Source: Collybia mongolica (lineage: Eukaryota > Basidiomycota > Agaricomycetes > Agaricales > Clitocybaceae). From it: 64,000 bases of DNA. The notes beneath the pieces were generated by a model. The model saw only the letters and a list, made by a program, of their open reading frames with translations. It was not told the DNA's origin and made no database searches. Positions 49,806 to 62,512 of the stretch are shown one piece after another (position 1 is the stretch's first letter; the number at the start of each line of letters is the position of its first letter). The position numbers and the translations under genes are program-made. The stretch is taken from the NCBI GenBank assembly GCA_013420905.1, contig JAAXNY010000009.1, positions 310,001-374,000 on the forward strand, in the 5' to 3' direction.

Positions 49806-52040
49806 AATGGCGGATGGATTTCATTAAATCGTACTTGACTAACCTCGAAGCCATATGCGTATCGAATGACGCGTGATCTCCAACAGCGTGACAGATATGA
49901 CAGCGATATTGTGGGAGCATGGCCAGGATTTCCCGAGCTGCATGGGCGTAATGTGAATCAACAACATGGACATACGTCCACTGTGGCGGCATTGGTGGCA
50001 TCGCTCCTTTGTGCAGAGAGCTTAACGTATGCAGAACCTTGAGAAATTTTCGGTAAGTGAGCACAAAGGGTATGTATATTAGGATTAAAAGGGAAGCCGC
50101 ACCGCCTGTTTCCACGTCATAATCAGCCGACCTTGAACAGTGCTATAACAAGACGTGCACTCTAGTAGTGGGTTCCACTGATCCATCTCAGCCGCAGTGA
50201 TGTGATAAGGAGGCTTGACATTGCAAGAAGCAAGGACGGCTTGAGCAGCCAAGAAAGCTGGCTCGTGAAAGGATAATCGATTGCCAAAGTTCCAAGTTGC
50301 TTGGTTGAAATCTTGAAAAAGGCGTTGAATGGTTGCCGATGGCTGCCAACTTCTCTGAAAGAGGCTCGGGTGTATAAGCACATCCTGAGCATGTATCGGC
50401 TCGTCGGATAGGGAGTAGCGAAAGAAAGTCGTCGCGAGTTTCAGAACAGTCGGCCCAGGTGGTGCCACCAATGATTTCTGCACGAGCTGTAAAAGAGCTG
50501 GCTCCTTAGAGGTTTCCCAGTCACCAGAGAAGGCAACCAAAGAACACTGGAAAGGTTCGAAATCCGCTGTCGTGAGGTTGTAGTCAACTGGCGAATTTTC
50601 AATGAGATCTCGGATAGGTTCGAATTGAGAGGCCTCTACGACAGGGACCCGAGAGAATAGACTAGAAGATTCGAGATACTTTCTGAAAAGCTGTCGGCGA
50701 TTCGTGACGATTTCAAGGCGCAACTTTTCAAGGCGCTCTGCTTTGATACCCTCCATGAAAGCAGTAATAGGACCTTCGATATTCTTCCAGACTATATAGC
50801 GTTGAGTGTTATTGTTGAATGCGTCAAAGACATCACGCACTGCGATCACTGAGATGATTCGAAACCTTGACCAATTTGTGTTCTGACAGCAGATGAGGGC
50901 TCATCCTCGAAATTTCTTCACCCCATCCTGAAAAAAAATCAGATCAAATTCATAGACTTTCCGGGACCTGAGCTACCAGCGTTCGTGAGTTTTTCGATAA
51001 TCCTATGCACGAAACTTGAGCGGCTGGAAAAGAAAAGAAGCAAATATGGATTTACGCGTCTTGCCGCTTCCGGCGTACCTCGGCAAGCTCTTCGCTTCGC
51101 TTGCGGGGTTGATCATCAAACCATATTTTGGCCATGCTCTAAACACATGAATAAGGCGCGCTGAAGAGTCAAGACACACAGAAGGATAGATACAGTGTTC
51201 TTCATCTTGCGCTCATAATCTGCTTCGACTTCCCTCGACCATTGTTCATGTGCACCTGGATTGTGCGGAAGAATTGAAAAGGAATTCACAAGATTCCGAA
51301 GGATCTCGAGATTGGCAATTTGCACAGGTCCATCTCTCCGAGTGATGGGTGTGAACCAGCTCTTGTGGACGATACTTCCCGTTAATTGAGCAAATCGCCA
51401 CACCTGCGAAGGCAGTGTGATAAATTCATGGTCATAACGGATACGTTCAGTCCTTTGATAACTGGGCAAGTTGAACCTTCATTGACTGCCGTCCAACAGT
51501 GTATGAGTTACTCACTGTGTTATAAAGCATGCTCTGCAGACTCTTTTACGTGTTAACCAAATAATAATCTGACTGCGTTCTGTCGTGCAATACTAAATTC
51601 CAGATTAGGCAGTGGCATAAGAGTGACGACATAGAGGTCCACAAACATTACAATGAGGATCGAACATCAAATATGCATATGCGGGTTCACTCATATCTGG
51701 TGGGCAGTCTGGGAGACCATCAACTCCGGCAAGAGATTTCCTCCATATGAAACGCGCTGAACGGCTCATCAGGCATGTGCGGAGAAGTTTTGTTGTACGA
51801 GCGACGCGTAGCAGATCTAAGGGGTGTAAGACACCATATATCTGTGGGATGATGTCAGCCAGGATGTGTGGGAGAAGACAACATGCCCACTTCAGAGCCA
51901 ATATCCACTGGCATCATCAGAAACATCGACAGTTGTCGAGACTTGCGAGGCTTGCGGGGTGGTACTGTAAAAGTTGGCTGATCGTCTTTGCGCCGTCTCT
52001 TGGTGGCGGACGAAATATCCTCAGCGAGCGAAGGTCCCAT
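49806..52040 (-). CDS. F-box protein with zinc-knuckle-like CxxC motifs (copy 1)
   Basis: A probable substrate adaptor of an SCF ubiquitin ligase, of a family common in mushroom genomes. Exons: 52040-51891, 51841-51647, 51592-51516, 51476-51194, 51138-51056, 51023-50977, 50927-50841, 50791-50103 and 50037 to about 49806. The F-box helix spans the first intron: FLMMPVDIGSE then IYGVLHPLDLLRVARTTK, with LMSRSARFIWRKSL. A Cys-rich segment follows, HCNYC and CRACF, which may bind zinc. The rest is helical and charged, ending near QYRCHICHAV, a second CxxC. All introns but the last keep frame cleanly; the 3' end is uncertain. A basic RRRKDD patch near the start could be a nuclear signal. Homologous in exon plan to the gene starting at 62513. 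Confidence 0.82.
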
Positions 52041-53135
52041 ACTATGGAGAAATAGAGCACTAGAGCAATGCATCGATCCATGAGGGTTAGAGCTGGAGGT
52101 TATATACCGCGAGGTGTGGCGTACACGTGACAATTAGTAGCGGAAAAGGATGAACTTGAGGGTCCTGGAACGGAAGTTTAGTGGCTGTGCTCGAACAAAC
52201 TGTGTTAGCCTAATTTCAGGACCGATTCCTGTTCGAAGGGCTCTGGAAATGGGTAGAGGGTCACACTTCGAGTTCGAATGGCCAAACTTTTGCGTTGTGA
52301 TTGCCGCTGATATACGACTTGAGTAGATATGATCGGGGGAATGCCAGAAGCGATCATACACGGCTTTGATGGATGAGCTCGTGCATGTAGTGTCATTATT
52401 GTCATTAATGGCAGGGTTCTTTGGGTGTGGTTGATGTATGAGAAAGAAAAGAAAAGAAAAGGCTTTTGACTGGGCTAGTTTTGACAAACGAACAGGTTAA
52501 GAACAGAAAAACTAGGGACTGACAAAAAGTCAAGACATGGAGCCTTCCCCGAAGAGATAACTGACAGTCATGGCCATTCGCCATCATAATTCAGCGACCA
52601 GGTCTCGAATGTTCCAAATTGATACGGAGTTCAAGTTGCGGCCAAAAGCGGACAACTGCAATCAGGCCATATACAAGCCCAGCGAGTGCCCGAAATTCCC
52701 GACTTGTCTGTCTTCGAAAACGACAAATATTAGCCTCCACGTACGAACCACAACCAACCAAAATGATTCTGTCCCGGGATCTGATTGGTCCTTGTTTTAT
52801 TTGGCATCCATTGTTTCGTTGTGGATACTTAGAGACGTAAAAGCATAACGGGTCGAGTTTAGGACATCTGGTACCAGACCCAGGGGCTTTATGAGCGTTA
52901 AATGAGAGAAATAGACAGTGTGGCCAGGTCGGACTGGCTGGCAAGCGACGACTGAAAAGTGCCCAATGTCGGAGTGACAAATGTCCCCAACCATGCCAAA
53001 CGCGTGACGTCATTGCGTCGCTATGGGCCATTGTAACAGGGCCACTGAATTTTCAGATAAGTAACTCGGAATGAGAGCAACCAAAGCGAAATCCTCGCTA
53101 CTCACAACCGCCATCCCCTTTTTTTGATAATTTCC
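52041..53135. promoter_or_regulatory. Divergent intergenic region
   Basis: It lies between the F-box gene and the acidic-tailed protein gene, which are transcribed away from each other. Several overlapping frames have no family resemblance. Confidence 0.45.
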
Positions 53136-53835
53136 ATGTCCGGTAAGATTCGCTATTTCCTGGGTTGTTCGAGTTCCACTACTAACCGCGTGTCTTCCAG
53201 GAACTAAACGATCTGCTGACGCTGGTGTGACTACTCGCGCCTCCAAAATCGCGAAGACTGAGACTTCGGCCGCTCCTTCGAAGACCAAGAAAGCCGCGAA
53301 GAAAGGTGTCAGAGTAAGGCGGATTCTTCTGACATTAATCGTGCTCACTACTTCGCACCATTTTACTACCCCACAGCCAGCCATTCCAGCAGCGAAATTC
53401 AAGGCTACAGCTATGCCACTTCATGTGAATGTGACTCATACACCACCGACTATCGCAGACGCCGTTACCGAAGCCGTTTCCGTTGCTACCGTAGACCCAG
53501 GCTTCGTTGGAAACCTGACTTTAGTGCCGAGTTCATTTTCCACCGGTAGCTATGGATGGAAAGGAAGTAAACGAATATCCGTGGAACTGCAGGACGCCAA
53601 AGGCGGAAGCGAGAAGGAGAAAGTACAGGTGATGTTGACGTGTGTGCCTTTCTCCCGAATGTTGAAGGTGTTGGGCACTAATATTATTAAAAATAGTATC
53701 AATGCCACCGTCGTTGGAAGTAAGCAAGCTCAACTCGAGCACGAAGGTGAGGCCAACGAAGATGTCGACGAATCGAAGGACGAAGACCCGGCTGAGGCTG
53801 ACCCTGGGGACGATGTAGAACAGCCCGAAGAATAA
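53136..53835 (+). CDS. Small protein with basic N-terminus and acidic tail, unknown
   Basis: Exon 1 is only seven bases (ATGTCCG, 53136-53142), followed by a GTAAGA...CCAG intron. Exons 53201-53313 and 53377-53835 complete it, giving 192 residues. The 63-nt second intron (GTAAGG...CACAG) is a multiple of three without a stop, so reading through it would add 21 residues. The N-terminus is Lys/Arg-rich (SKTKKAAKK), which looks like a nuclear signal. The middle is a beta-rich domain with GNLTLVPSSFSTGSYGWKG and VQVMLTCVPFSRML, and the last 35 residues are mostly Glu/Asp. The charge layout resembles histone chaperones, but I do not recognise the family. Confidence 0.65.
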
Positions 53836-54100
53836 TCCTGCAAAACCCCATCTTGACCATCGACCGTTATTTAATGAGATAGCAGCAGCTGTAACAGATA
53901 TCATGAGCATCTAAGGACGCGGAATTTTCATAGCAATTGAAGGTTTTTTGTTTTTTACATAGGTTTCGTGAGCTTGATGCAAATGGCCAACTGTCAATCC
54001 GTGAGAGAAGATTGGATGACAACTTCGAAGCCATGTGGCCCTCGAATTGAGTAGCTATCTGCCATTTCCTACGTGGACTTACGCTACCCTGTTCGCTACT

Positions 54101-57100
54101 ATGGCGTCCAAGCATTATGACGATAGCAGTGGTTTCGATAAACTCCCACTGAACACTGTGAACGACAGAAGGCATACACAACGGTCAGTTGTCTTCATAA
54201 GGTTATTCAGAACTCTGGTGCTGTGTACTATAGCTCTTACGCTGTCCATCTTTCTACCCACACCATGGTCGATCATAGGAACCAACAACTTCAGTTCCAA
54301 AGTCACTTTCCAGAGAGCGAGCGCTGACCCGGCGTCCGAGTGGAAAGACGACGTTTGGCCTCTGCGACTTCAGACACCATGGGACATCTCAACAGACTTC
54401 CCCTACCCTCGAGTCCTCGAGTATGACGTGTCTGAAGGCACCTGGCTACGGCTCGACGTTCATCCAAAGTCGGGAGATATTGTCTTTGATATGGTTGGAG
54501 ACTTATACTGTCTTCCTGCTGCGGACGTAGCGAAGGAGAGCGTAACAAGAGCGCGTCCTGTTTTGCTCGGCGTTCCCTTCGATTCTGACCCACACTTCTC
54601 CCCCGACGGAGACAGGCTCGTGTTCAGGAGCGATGCAGAATTGGGAGTCGAGAACATCTGGGTGATACCATGGAAAGGGTGTGAAGCTATGGATGTCAGG
54701 TCTCTCGAAGGCCGAAACAGGGATGATCCTCTTGTGGAGGCCTTGAGGTCAAAGACGATTGAAGAGCGGTTACTCGTGGAGGGAATGAGGGAGACAAACC
54801 AACGAAAGTATAACCGTTTGCTCAGGGAAGGACGGCATCGAGGTTCGTCGCATAATCTCCTTCGCCTATACCCAGCTAAAATTGTTCATTTTGAAGCTCA
54901 GCGCGTCACGAACGAAACATATCGCTGGATAAGTGACGCACGCTTCCACCCATCAGGCTCAAAGGTTATCGCTACGAAATGGTATACGTCAAGTCGGTCC
55001 CTGGGAGCTGGGGAAGGATGGGAATACCCTGTTCCGTCGTTAGATAACCTTCAAACAGGACAAACACAAGTTGACGTTAGGGATGGGAGCCGAGTACTAG
55101 GACGGACTCTCCCTCCGGGTTGGTCTGTGGAAGACTATGGGGACCAACAAATTGGCCCAGAACAGTTTATTTGGAACGGCCTCGACAGCATCATTTTTTC
55201 GAAGAACGTTCGCGACACGAGTGTCTTCGAGTACAGCAAAGGTATGCTTGGTAATACCTAGTACCTACTTGTCTGCTGACCCATATTTTGTAGATGTTCA
55301 CAGCGGAATTTACTCGATTTTCCAGAGGAATCTGACAACTAATATAACGGAGACTTTAGTTGGTGCATTTCCGGGAGGCGCGAGTCGTCCTGAACTCTCG
55401 CGGGACGGGCGAACGCTGGCATTCGTTCGGCGTGTGAGGGACAAGGAAGCTTTGGTTCTGAAGTATGGGTCCCTCTTTTTCATTCTCTCGTGTGCTCATG
55501 TAACGTTGCCTCCAGGGATATGCAGACAGGAAGCCTCCATCATATATGGCATGGCCTTACGTATGACTTGAGCACTGTCTCCGCGCCTATGGGAACATAT
55601 CCTTCGTTTGCATTTACTCCATCGGACGACGCTGTCATCATTTGGGCTGCGGGCCAGATCTATACAGTTCCGTTATCTACGAACGAACGTGGCGAGAGGG
55701 TCGCCTCTTCGACACCACCTTCTCCTATCCGGTTCACTGCACGCATTGAACAAAAACTCGCAGAGACTCTGCGCGGGGGAGTCGATGTCATGAAACTGGA
55801 AACCCAGGACACGCAGAGGGTCCGCGCCTTGAAGGAACTGAGAGTTGATGATCATGGGAGAAGAGTCGTGTTCCAAGCCGCAGGGATATCCTACCTGCAG
55901 AAAGTCGGGGAGAAAGACGCAACAAAAGTCCCCGTTTTGCACGAACAGGCACCTTATTATTCCCCATCCTTTATTCACGGTGCAAATAACCTTGTCATCC
56001 ATGCGCGCTGGTCAGACACGAATTTTTCATCATTCGAGATCTCCAACCTACAATCTGGTGTTGCACACGAGATTGTGGGAACGCCCTTAGGTAGATATTT
56101 CTCCCCTATACTATGTGAATGCGACGGCTCCGACCGGCAAATTGCTTTCGTCAAAAGTGGTGGGGACTACATGACAGGCGATATCATCGCTACGGCTGGT
56201 GCGGGCCTCTACATAGGGGAAATCAGCCTTCCTGCAAACGATGCCAAAGTCCCGATTCAGATCAGGATTCAAAATCTCCGTCTCGTACTTTCCGACATCG
56301 ACTCGGATGATCGTGTCAATATGCGATTCCTCGAAAAGAACAAGAAATTACTTGTCCAACAATCCAGCCGGGCATTTGTTATCGACATTGGAGCCGGCCC
56401 GAATGAATTTGGTGAATATCAGCACCACACCCTGGCATCAGGTAGGATGTCATCAGAAATAGTGGCGTCTCCTCTATCTGGAAATGCGAAGGCCGAAAAT
56501 GTGGCCTTCGTCGATTTTTTCCATGTTTATTTTGCACCTGGTACTCACATCCAGAATGGTGATGCCGTATGGTCGAGGCCTGGCAATGCTACCAAGGGTT
56601 TGGCCCGTCTTAGTTTGGATGGCGGACATGACGTTACATTTAGTCGGGACGGTAAAAAGGTGTTCTGGTTCCTTGGTAAGGGCTTTGGTCCAAGTCATGG
56701 TCTTTCCTTGGATTTTCTTAATCATACCCCCATCTTTAGGACCTTTTTTACACTCCTTGGAGGTTTCCAAGCTCCACCGCTGTGCCTCTGCCATTGTGGA
56801 TGACCCATTAACGTTTGGAATTTTGTGTGTCAAGAACCTACTTCAGTACCAAGAAGTGGTCGTCGAACATTCGACAGACATAGCAAGGTTGAAACGCGAT
56901 GCTGCAGCTGCCAGCCATGAACACAAAGAATGGCTACATGCACAAGCTAGTGATGTCGTCGTGGTCTACAATGCGACACTATTGACCATGGCGACGGGGA
57001 ACCCAAAAAGGGACTTGATACCAGGTGGGATGCTGGTCGTCCGTGGTGGAGTGATAGATTCAGTTGGTATCCTGGACAACACCATCTTGTCCGCAGGAGT

Positions 57101-58586
57101 GACTGCTATCAACGCCCATAGAGGTAGGCATATTTTTGTTACTGGCGCTCCGCTGCTCACACACCGAAGGGTATGTAATTCCGGGTTTCATTGACGTTCA
57201 TGCCCACTGGGAAGGGTTTTCTGGGAGATACCCCGCGAAATCATGGGAGATGGAAACCTTCCTTGCTTATGGTGTCACTACATTGCACAAGTAAGATTTT
57301 CCTTTTAGGATAGTGCCCCGAGGTCTTATTCACTTCGATCATTATAGTCCTAGCGCTGATAATGTTGGTGGCTTTGTCGAGCGCAGTCGAGTAGAGAATG
57401 GTCAACTCATAGGGCCACGAATCTTTACTGTGGGAGATATCATCTATGGTGCTGGTGCACCAGGTATCCACCAAGACATCGTTGACCAAGCCGAGGCATA
57501 CTCCGCGCTTACTCGAATCAAGGCTGAAGGTGGTCCCGCCAGCATCTCATACAAAAATTACAATATACCTTCACGGTGTGTATACTTCAAATGCACACTT
57601 CTTGCCATCTAAGTTTTTTCTTCATAGCGCCTCCCGTCAGAGACTTTTGATTGCTGCTCGGAATCTAACAATGCTCTGTGTTCCCGAAGGTGGGATGAAC
57701 TATGATTGGGACTTGACTTATATCATCGATGGTGTGTCCTCTCGATGTAGGGTAGAGCTTTGACTCACGTTTGTTGTCATAGGAATGACTACCGTGGAAC
57801 ATGCCTTGCCGGTCCCTACTCTTTACGAAGACGTCCTGAAGCTTTACGCGCTCAGCGGCACTGGATCGACGCCAACACATATCGTTAACTACGGGGGAGC
57901 TTGGGGTGAACAACTTGTCTGGGCAACGGAAGATATCCCCAATGATCCTAAGTGGGTCCATTTTTAGCTTTACCCTAATATCTATCTATGAACACATCTC
58001 CCAGGTTGCGAAGATTCACAAGACATGATAGATTGCAAGGCCTTACGGAATCATCTGCCAGACCCGCCAACTGTGTGTTGTTAGAGATTCCCTCCTCAAT
58101 GTGGATGATTAATGGCCTCCTACAGCATATTCGCTTTTCAACACATCGGCGTCCGTTGCGAAGATGGTCGAGATGGGGTTATTAGCACATATCGGCGCCC
58201 ATGGGGAACCTCCATTAGGGCTTAACTACCACGCGGAAATGTCCTTCACCCAATTAGGTGGCTTGAGCAACTACGAGGTCGTGTCGTTTATTCGTGTTTA
58301 TTGGCCTTGCCTCATCGTTCCGGACATCTAGGTCTTGCGTGCTGCAACATCATCGGCGGCGAAAACTCTCGGAATGTTCCCATCCCTCGGGTCTCTTTCA
58401 CGAGGAAAACTCGCAGATTTCCTTGTTTACCCCCCCGACATAGATCTTCTCCACGGTGACATGTCCACCACAAGGGAACTAAGCCTCGTAGCGCGAGGTG
58501 GAAGGATCTGGGATGCCTCCACAATGGAGGAGGTTTGGCCTTTGAAAGGAAGGAAACAAATTATACCACCAATCAACCCTGACTGA
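54101..58586 (+). CDS. Membrane-anchored TolB-like propeller / amidohydrolase fusion
   Basis: Starts at an ATG in good context (54101). Residues 28-50 are one membrane span (VVFIRLFRTLVLCTIALTL), predicting a type II protein with everything else outside or in the lumen. A TolB/DPP-IV-like beta-propeller of about 800 residues follows, with repeated blade motifs: SGDIVFDMVGDLYCL, DPHFSPDGDRLVFRS, SRPELSRDGRTLAFVRR, and GGHDVTFSRDGKKVFWF. Next comes a metal-dependent amidohydrolase: YVIPGFIDVHAHWEG (HxH ligands), TTVEHALPVP, HIGAHGE, and the C-terminal SRGKLADFLVYP, all joined by good GT-AG introns. One is a 53-nt intron, GTGTGT...CTACAG, near 58071-58124. The substrate is unknown. Bacterial homologues with this layout are annotated only as amidohydrolases. 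Confidence 0.85.
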
Positions 58587-58823
58587 CGATATCTGAATAA
58601 AATTACTCTGATTTTTGGATAGGATCTCGGGTCACAACAAATTGAATCTGAAATCTATTTCTTTGTACATAGTTAGCCTTCGTGAAAATCCGGAGTCGCG
58701 TGACTGAAGGTAACGCATGGGGTGTGACCGACGTCTCCGTCTCCGTTTTGACGAAGATCATACTCCATTGAATCCACCACTATCTCATGAACATCCGATT
58801 GTCTCCTTTGGATCCATCCAACC

Positions 58824-60594
58824 ATGGCTCCCTACCCAGGAAGCTACCCTAGGGGAGATTCAGATGACGAAGATGGAAGAAATTCACCGACATCAAGTCC
58901 TTGTGAATTGACCTATAACAATCTCTTCGAGCGATTTGCTTGCCTTTCCACTGTCCAAACAAAGGAACTTGCGGAAGCACAGAAAATACCTAAATCTACC
59001 ACAACGCCCATTGTCACTCGACAATGGTCCGAGGATCTTGGGGGAGAACTTATTACCCCGGACAACAGTCTTGAAGGGAAGCAAGCGTCGAATGGTCAAC
59101 CGCCGTGGGAAGAAATTATGCTGGATTTCTACCGCGTTCAGCTGTCACCAGGTGGCTCTGAATTAGCAAATATATACACAATTTCAACGAGTGGTAGGCT
59201 TGCAAGATGGATGAAGGAACATGGAGCGCTTCAGTTTGCCGTTAATGAACTCAAATGGGCAGAGATGGAGAGCGACCCGCAGCAGACAAGGCCATGGCAC
59301 GTTTGGAATGCTGTTGAAGAGCAAGAGCAGAAGAGCAGATCCAAAGCTTGTGGGTGGGGTGAGTCAAGGCCGAAGGGGGGGCAGGGCGACCACACTGGGG
59401 TATTCAGATCGTCGAACTATCCGGCACCCTGGCCTCCTGTTCCTTTTAGCTATTCTACCGAAAAACTTCGGCATCGCATTGAATACCAACGATTACCTCG
59501 GAGGCTTGTCATCCACGACCCTTGGAAGCTTCTGACCGTCACACACTCACAAGATGACACAAATGTTAACGTACCATGGACAGACATGCCTGACATTACC
59601 GTGACATATCGATTGGAACTGTCAGAAAAGGAGGAAACCTTATTCAATGCAACGGCAAGGGCTTCAGGGGAGCACAATAGTGACGCAGATGGACCCAGTG
59701 ACCTACAAGGGTTCTTCTTAGATTTCCCAAAAGTCTCGTCCAGCCCAATTGCTCCTCCCATATATGTCGTCCATACGCCTCCACCAACCAGCCTCCCAAT
59801 TCCCGAGGCGCACGTATATCTTTCCCCTGCTCATCTTGCAGGAAGGGGTACCCATTTTGGAGCCTACCATGCCGAATTGGAACTACCTCGTGATGCACTG
59901 ACGCCTTTCGTTATGTGCAAGGAGTGTGTCAGGGAGGATATCATGGCAAAGTTGGAAAAAGAGGACGGGAATGTCAGGGAACGAATGGACAATTGGAAGA
60001 CCGAATCTACAACCGTGGAAATTGTAGGAGATGCAAAATGCGGAAATGGGATTCTGACCGCGAAAAGCAACACAGAATCAACTTGTTTGGTACAAGATGA
60101 CGATTGCAATTATGTTTATATTGTGAAACCAGTTCTGGCTCCATCTCGCGTCCAAGTCACTGGGCCCATCCGTCGCATTCGAACTTCCGTTCCTTGGCGA
60201 AATATATCCCATCCCGCCGCCTGCAATCACCCACAACCCATGACTAGTAACATCCAGTCAGAGTCAAAATCTCACCCAACTACTACCAGAGTTGGTGTGG
60301 TAGCGAAACTTTCTACCAAAGGTAGTGAGTGGTTACTAGGCGAGGCAAGGAATTACCAAGCATTCGCATCACGCCTATTCGAGCGTTCCCGTGGGTTCAA
60401 CCTGATACCCCCATTGCAAAATCCTGTCCCTGTTGGAGCAGTGGTACCCCATTTTTACGGATACTATATTCCGGAAAGCAGCAATGAGAAGAGCGAGAGC
60501 GAGACAGGCAGAGGCCACATATACCTTAGTCCTATTTTACTCCTCGAAGACTGTGGGACGCTGTAAATGCCGATGACCTTGATGTTGACGATAG
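58824..60594 (+). pseudogene. Kinase-like mushroom family gene, frameshifted and truncated
   Basis: A long frame without introns (580 codons) starts at MAPYPGSYPRGDSDDEDGR. The last part is the opening of the protein-kinase-like fold of a large Agaricomycete family: GEARNYQAFASRLFERSRGF, VPVGAVVPHFYGYYIP, and YLSPILLLEDCG (the hinge). Directly after DCG the frame ends. Reading resumes one base out of phase as DAVNADDLDVDDR, which is the expected continuation, and then a GTTAGT donor at 60595. The shift is at GGG (60555-60557), where GGGG would keep frame. No downstream exon with the catalytic HRD-like or DFG-like motifs is found in the next 2 kb, so the catalytic half is missing. Confidence 0.65.
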
Positions 60595-62512
60595 GTTAGT
60601 GCCTCTGTCCATATTCAGACTAGGTCCTTTATTCACCAACAGAATGTTACAGGTAGGAATGTCTCGATTTACAATTAATTCCATTATAGTAACTGGATAC
60701 GTGGCTCCGTTTTCGACACGCGAGTGGGTGGTGGAATACTAAGAGCTTCGTGTCCAGAATTTAAACTCCCAGAGTTGTTGATGTGAGCTGCTACAACTTG
60801 TATATTAATACACTCGCGACAAGGTGGTACAGGTCCCTTTCTAAGTCACACTACATAGGTTAGCAGATCACATTCAGTGAAGTTTCAGCATGACAATGTT
60901 CTCATGCGTCAAACCCCTGGCTTTTCATATTTAAGCAACCGTCATTTGCGACAACTCCATATGATGGTATTACTGGCATACCCGATGTTCTAGGAATGGG
61001 GAAATTTCCGACCGTGATCGACAGTTTCCACCTGCCGCTCGTCGACAAAACATTCGCTTGTTTACACCATAGAGTTACGACATTCAATAGGCACACAACA
61101 GTGATGACTGAATGTGCGACTCGACAATGACAGCACCGAATCAGGACCTCAAAATCCCAGCTGCAGGACCTCTAAACAACATGTATCGGTAATCACCAAA
61201 TTTCCTGTAAGTAGGCGGCTGCCTCGAAAAAGACCCAGTGCTTTTGTCGCAAATACACTACCCTACTCTCCAACTGGCTACCAATGAACTTTGGTTTTGG
61301 TTCGTCAGGATCAAACCATGAAGCGGCGTCACGACTTAAGGCACCTTATGGCACCTCTCATCTTAGTCCATCATTCACTCACATCGCAGTGAGGCAGAAT
61401 CAATGCCGAAGTTTATATCATCTACTAGGTACATGGGCAAAGAGGTGACAGTGAAGGTACAAATATCTACGGCTCCGGGAGAACCGGTGCGATCTATGGT
61501 AACACAACAGATCCATTGTCTATCATTGGTTGTCTTATGACTAACTTCTGTGAAATTTTGTGTCATTCGGTGCTGGTTAGTTAGTTTTGGTCAAGGAAGA
61601 CCGCCGACTCTTATCAGCTGCGCACGGAGTACACTACTTTTTTACTATAGGTACTAATTTAAAACTGATTTGAAGTACGAAGACAAGATATATTTGCCCA
61701 GAATGCCCGCACTAGGTGGGGGCGGGGTGCACATTGACAGGTATAACTTGATATGACTCCAACGTCTCATAACCCTGGTAATCGTCGCTATCGTTTCTGT
61801 AATAATGACGGCTCTCTCATCCGCGCGACCCAAGGCCGAATATCTCGAATCTCAAGCGCTCAGACCACTTCACCCATTAAATGTTCCTGTCTGCCAACGC
61901 TCATGCATTCCGTACCAGAGGAAAACATATCTTGTTTTGACTCTGTCCACCAGAAACCATGAAAATACGCCACTATCGGTGGCTCAGGAGATGCACAAAT
62001 GTATACCTATGTTAAATTCGAAACACGCCGGATTGATACGTTCCTGTAATATTTCGGGTGCTGGGGAACACCCGATCATAATCAGTGATCTCATATGCAT
62101 GTTGACGTTATCAATGACATCCCTATCGCTGTCTACTCAACATTCAATCCATGCAAGGCAATCTATATTACCAATGGCTGTGCAATCATGAAATAGTATA
62201 CTATGTATCGACCGAGGACGTAAGGGTGACCAGTCTAAGGTATCACTGTAATGTCATATTGACGCCCATCTGAGGTTTCGGATCTGACAACAACAGCCAG
62301 CTGGCAGCGCTCCTGAAATAAACGTTTGATACGCTGTTAGTTGGCAGTCGCATGGGGAATTCTGTCCTGTCTTTCTCCGAGTCGGTAGCATGTACAGTCA
62401 TCACTGACAGCGGTGTCAATATAACTCGCACTTTGCTCGACCAATAATAAAAGCAAACACAGCCCAGTCCTGCCCAGGCCTACGATTGCAAGTCGTTCCG
62501 TCGAGTCCCCTG
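60595..62512. other. 1.9 kb without a recognised gene
   Basis: No family motif on either strand. In particular, the missing catalytic exons of the kinase-like gene were looked for and not seen. It presumably holds the promoter of the F-box gene at its right end. Confidence 0.45.

Noticed and set aside
50841..50927. Apparent frameshift in F-box copy 1 after LSDR
   Set aside because: A 49-nt GTGCGT...ATATAG intron (50840-50792) restores the frame to LSDRIWKNIEGP, so the gene is intact there.
52041..53135. Several 60-140 codon frames between the F-box gene and the acidic-tailed protein
   Set aside because: No family resemblance, no splice continuity, overlapping on both strands; treated as a divergent promoter region.
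55137..55571. Alternative frame overlapping the propeller gene near 55137-55571
   Set aside because: It partly covers an intron and the next exon of the same gene in other frames; no independent motif.
58071..58124. Apparent frameshift in the amidohydrolase domain
   Set aside because: A GTGTGT...CTACAG intron joins RPANS to YSLFNTSAS in frame and leads into the HIGAHGE motif.
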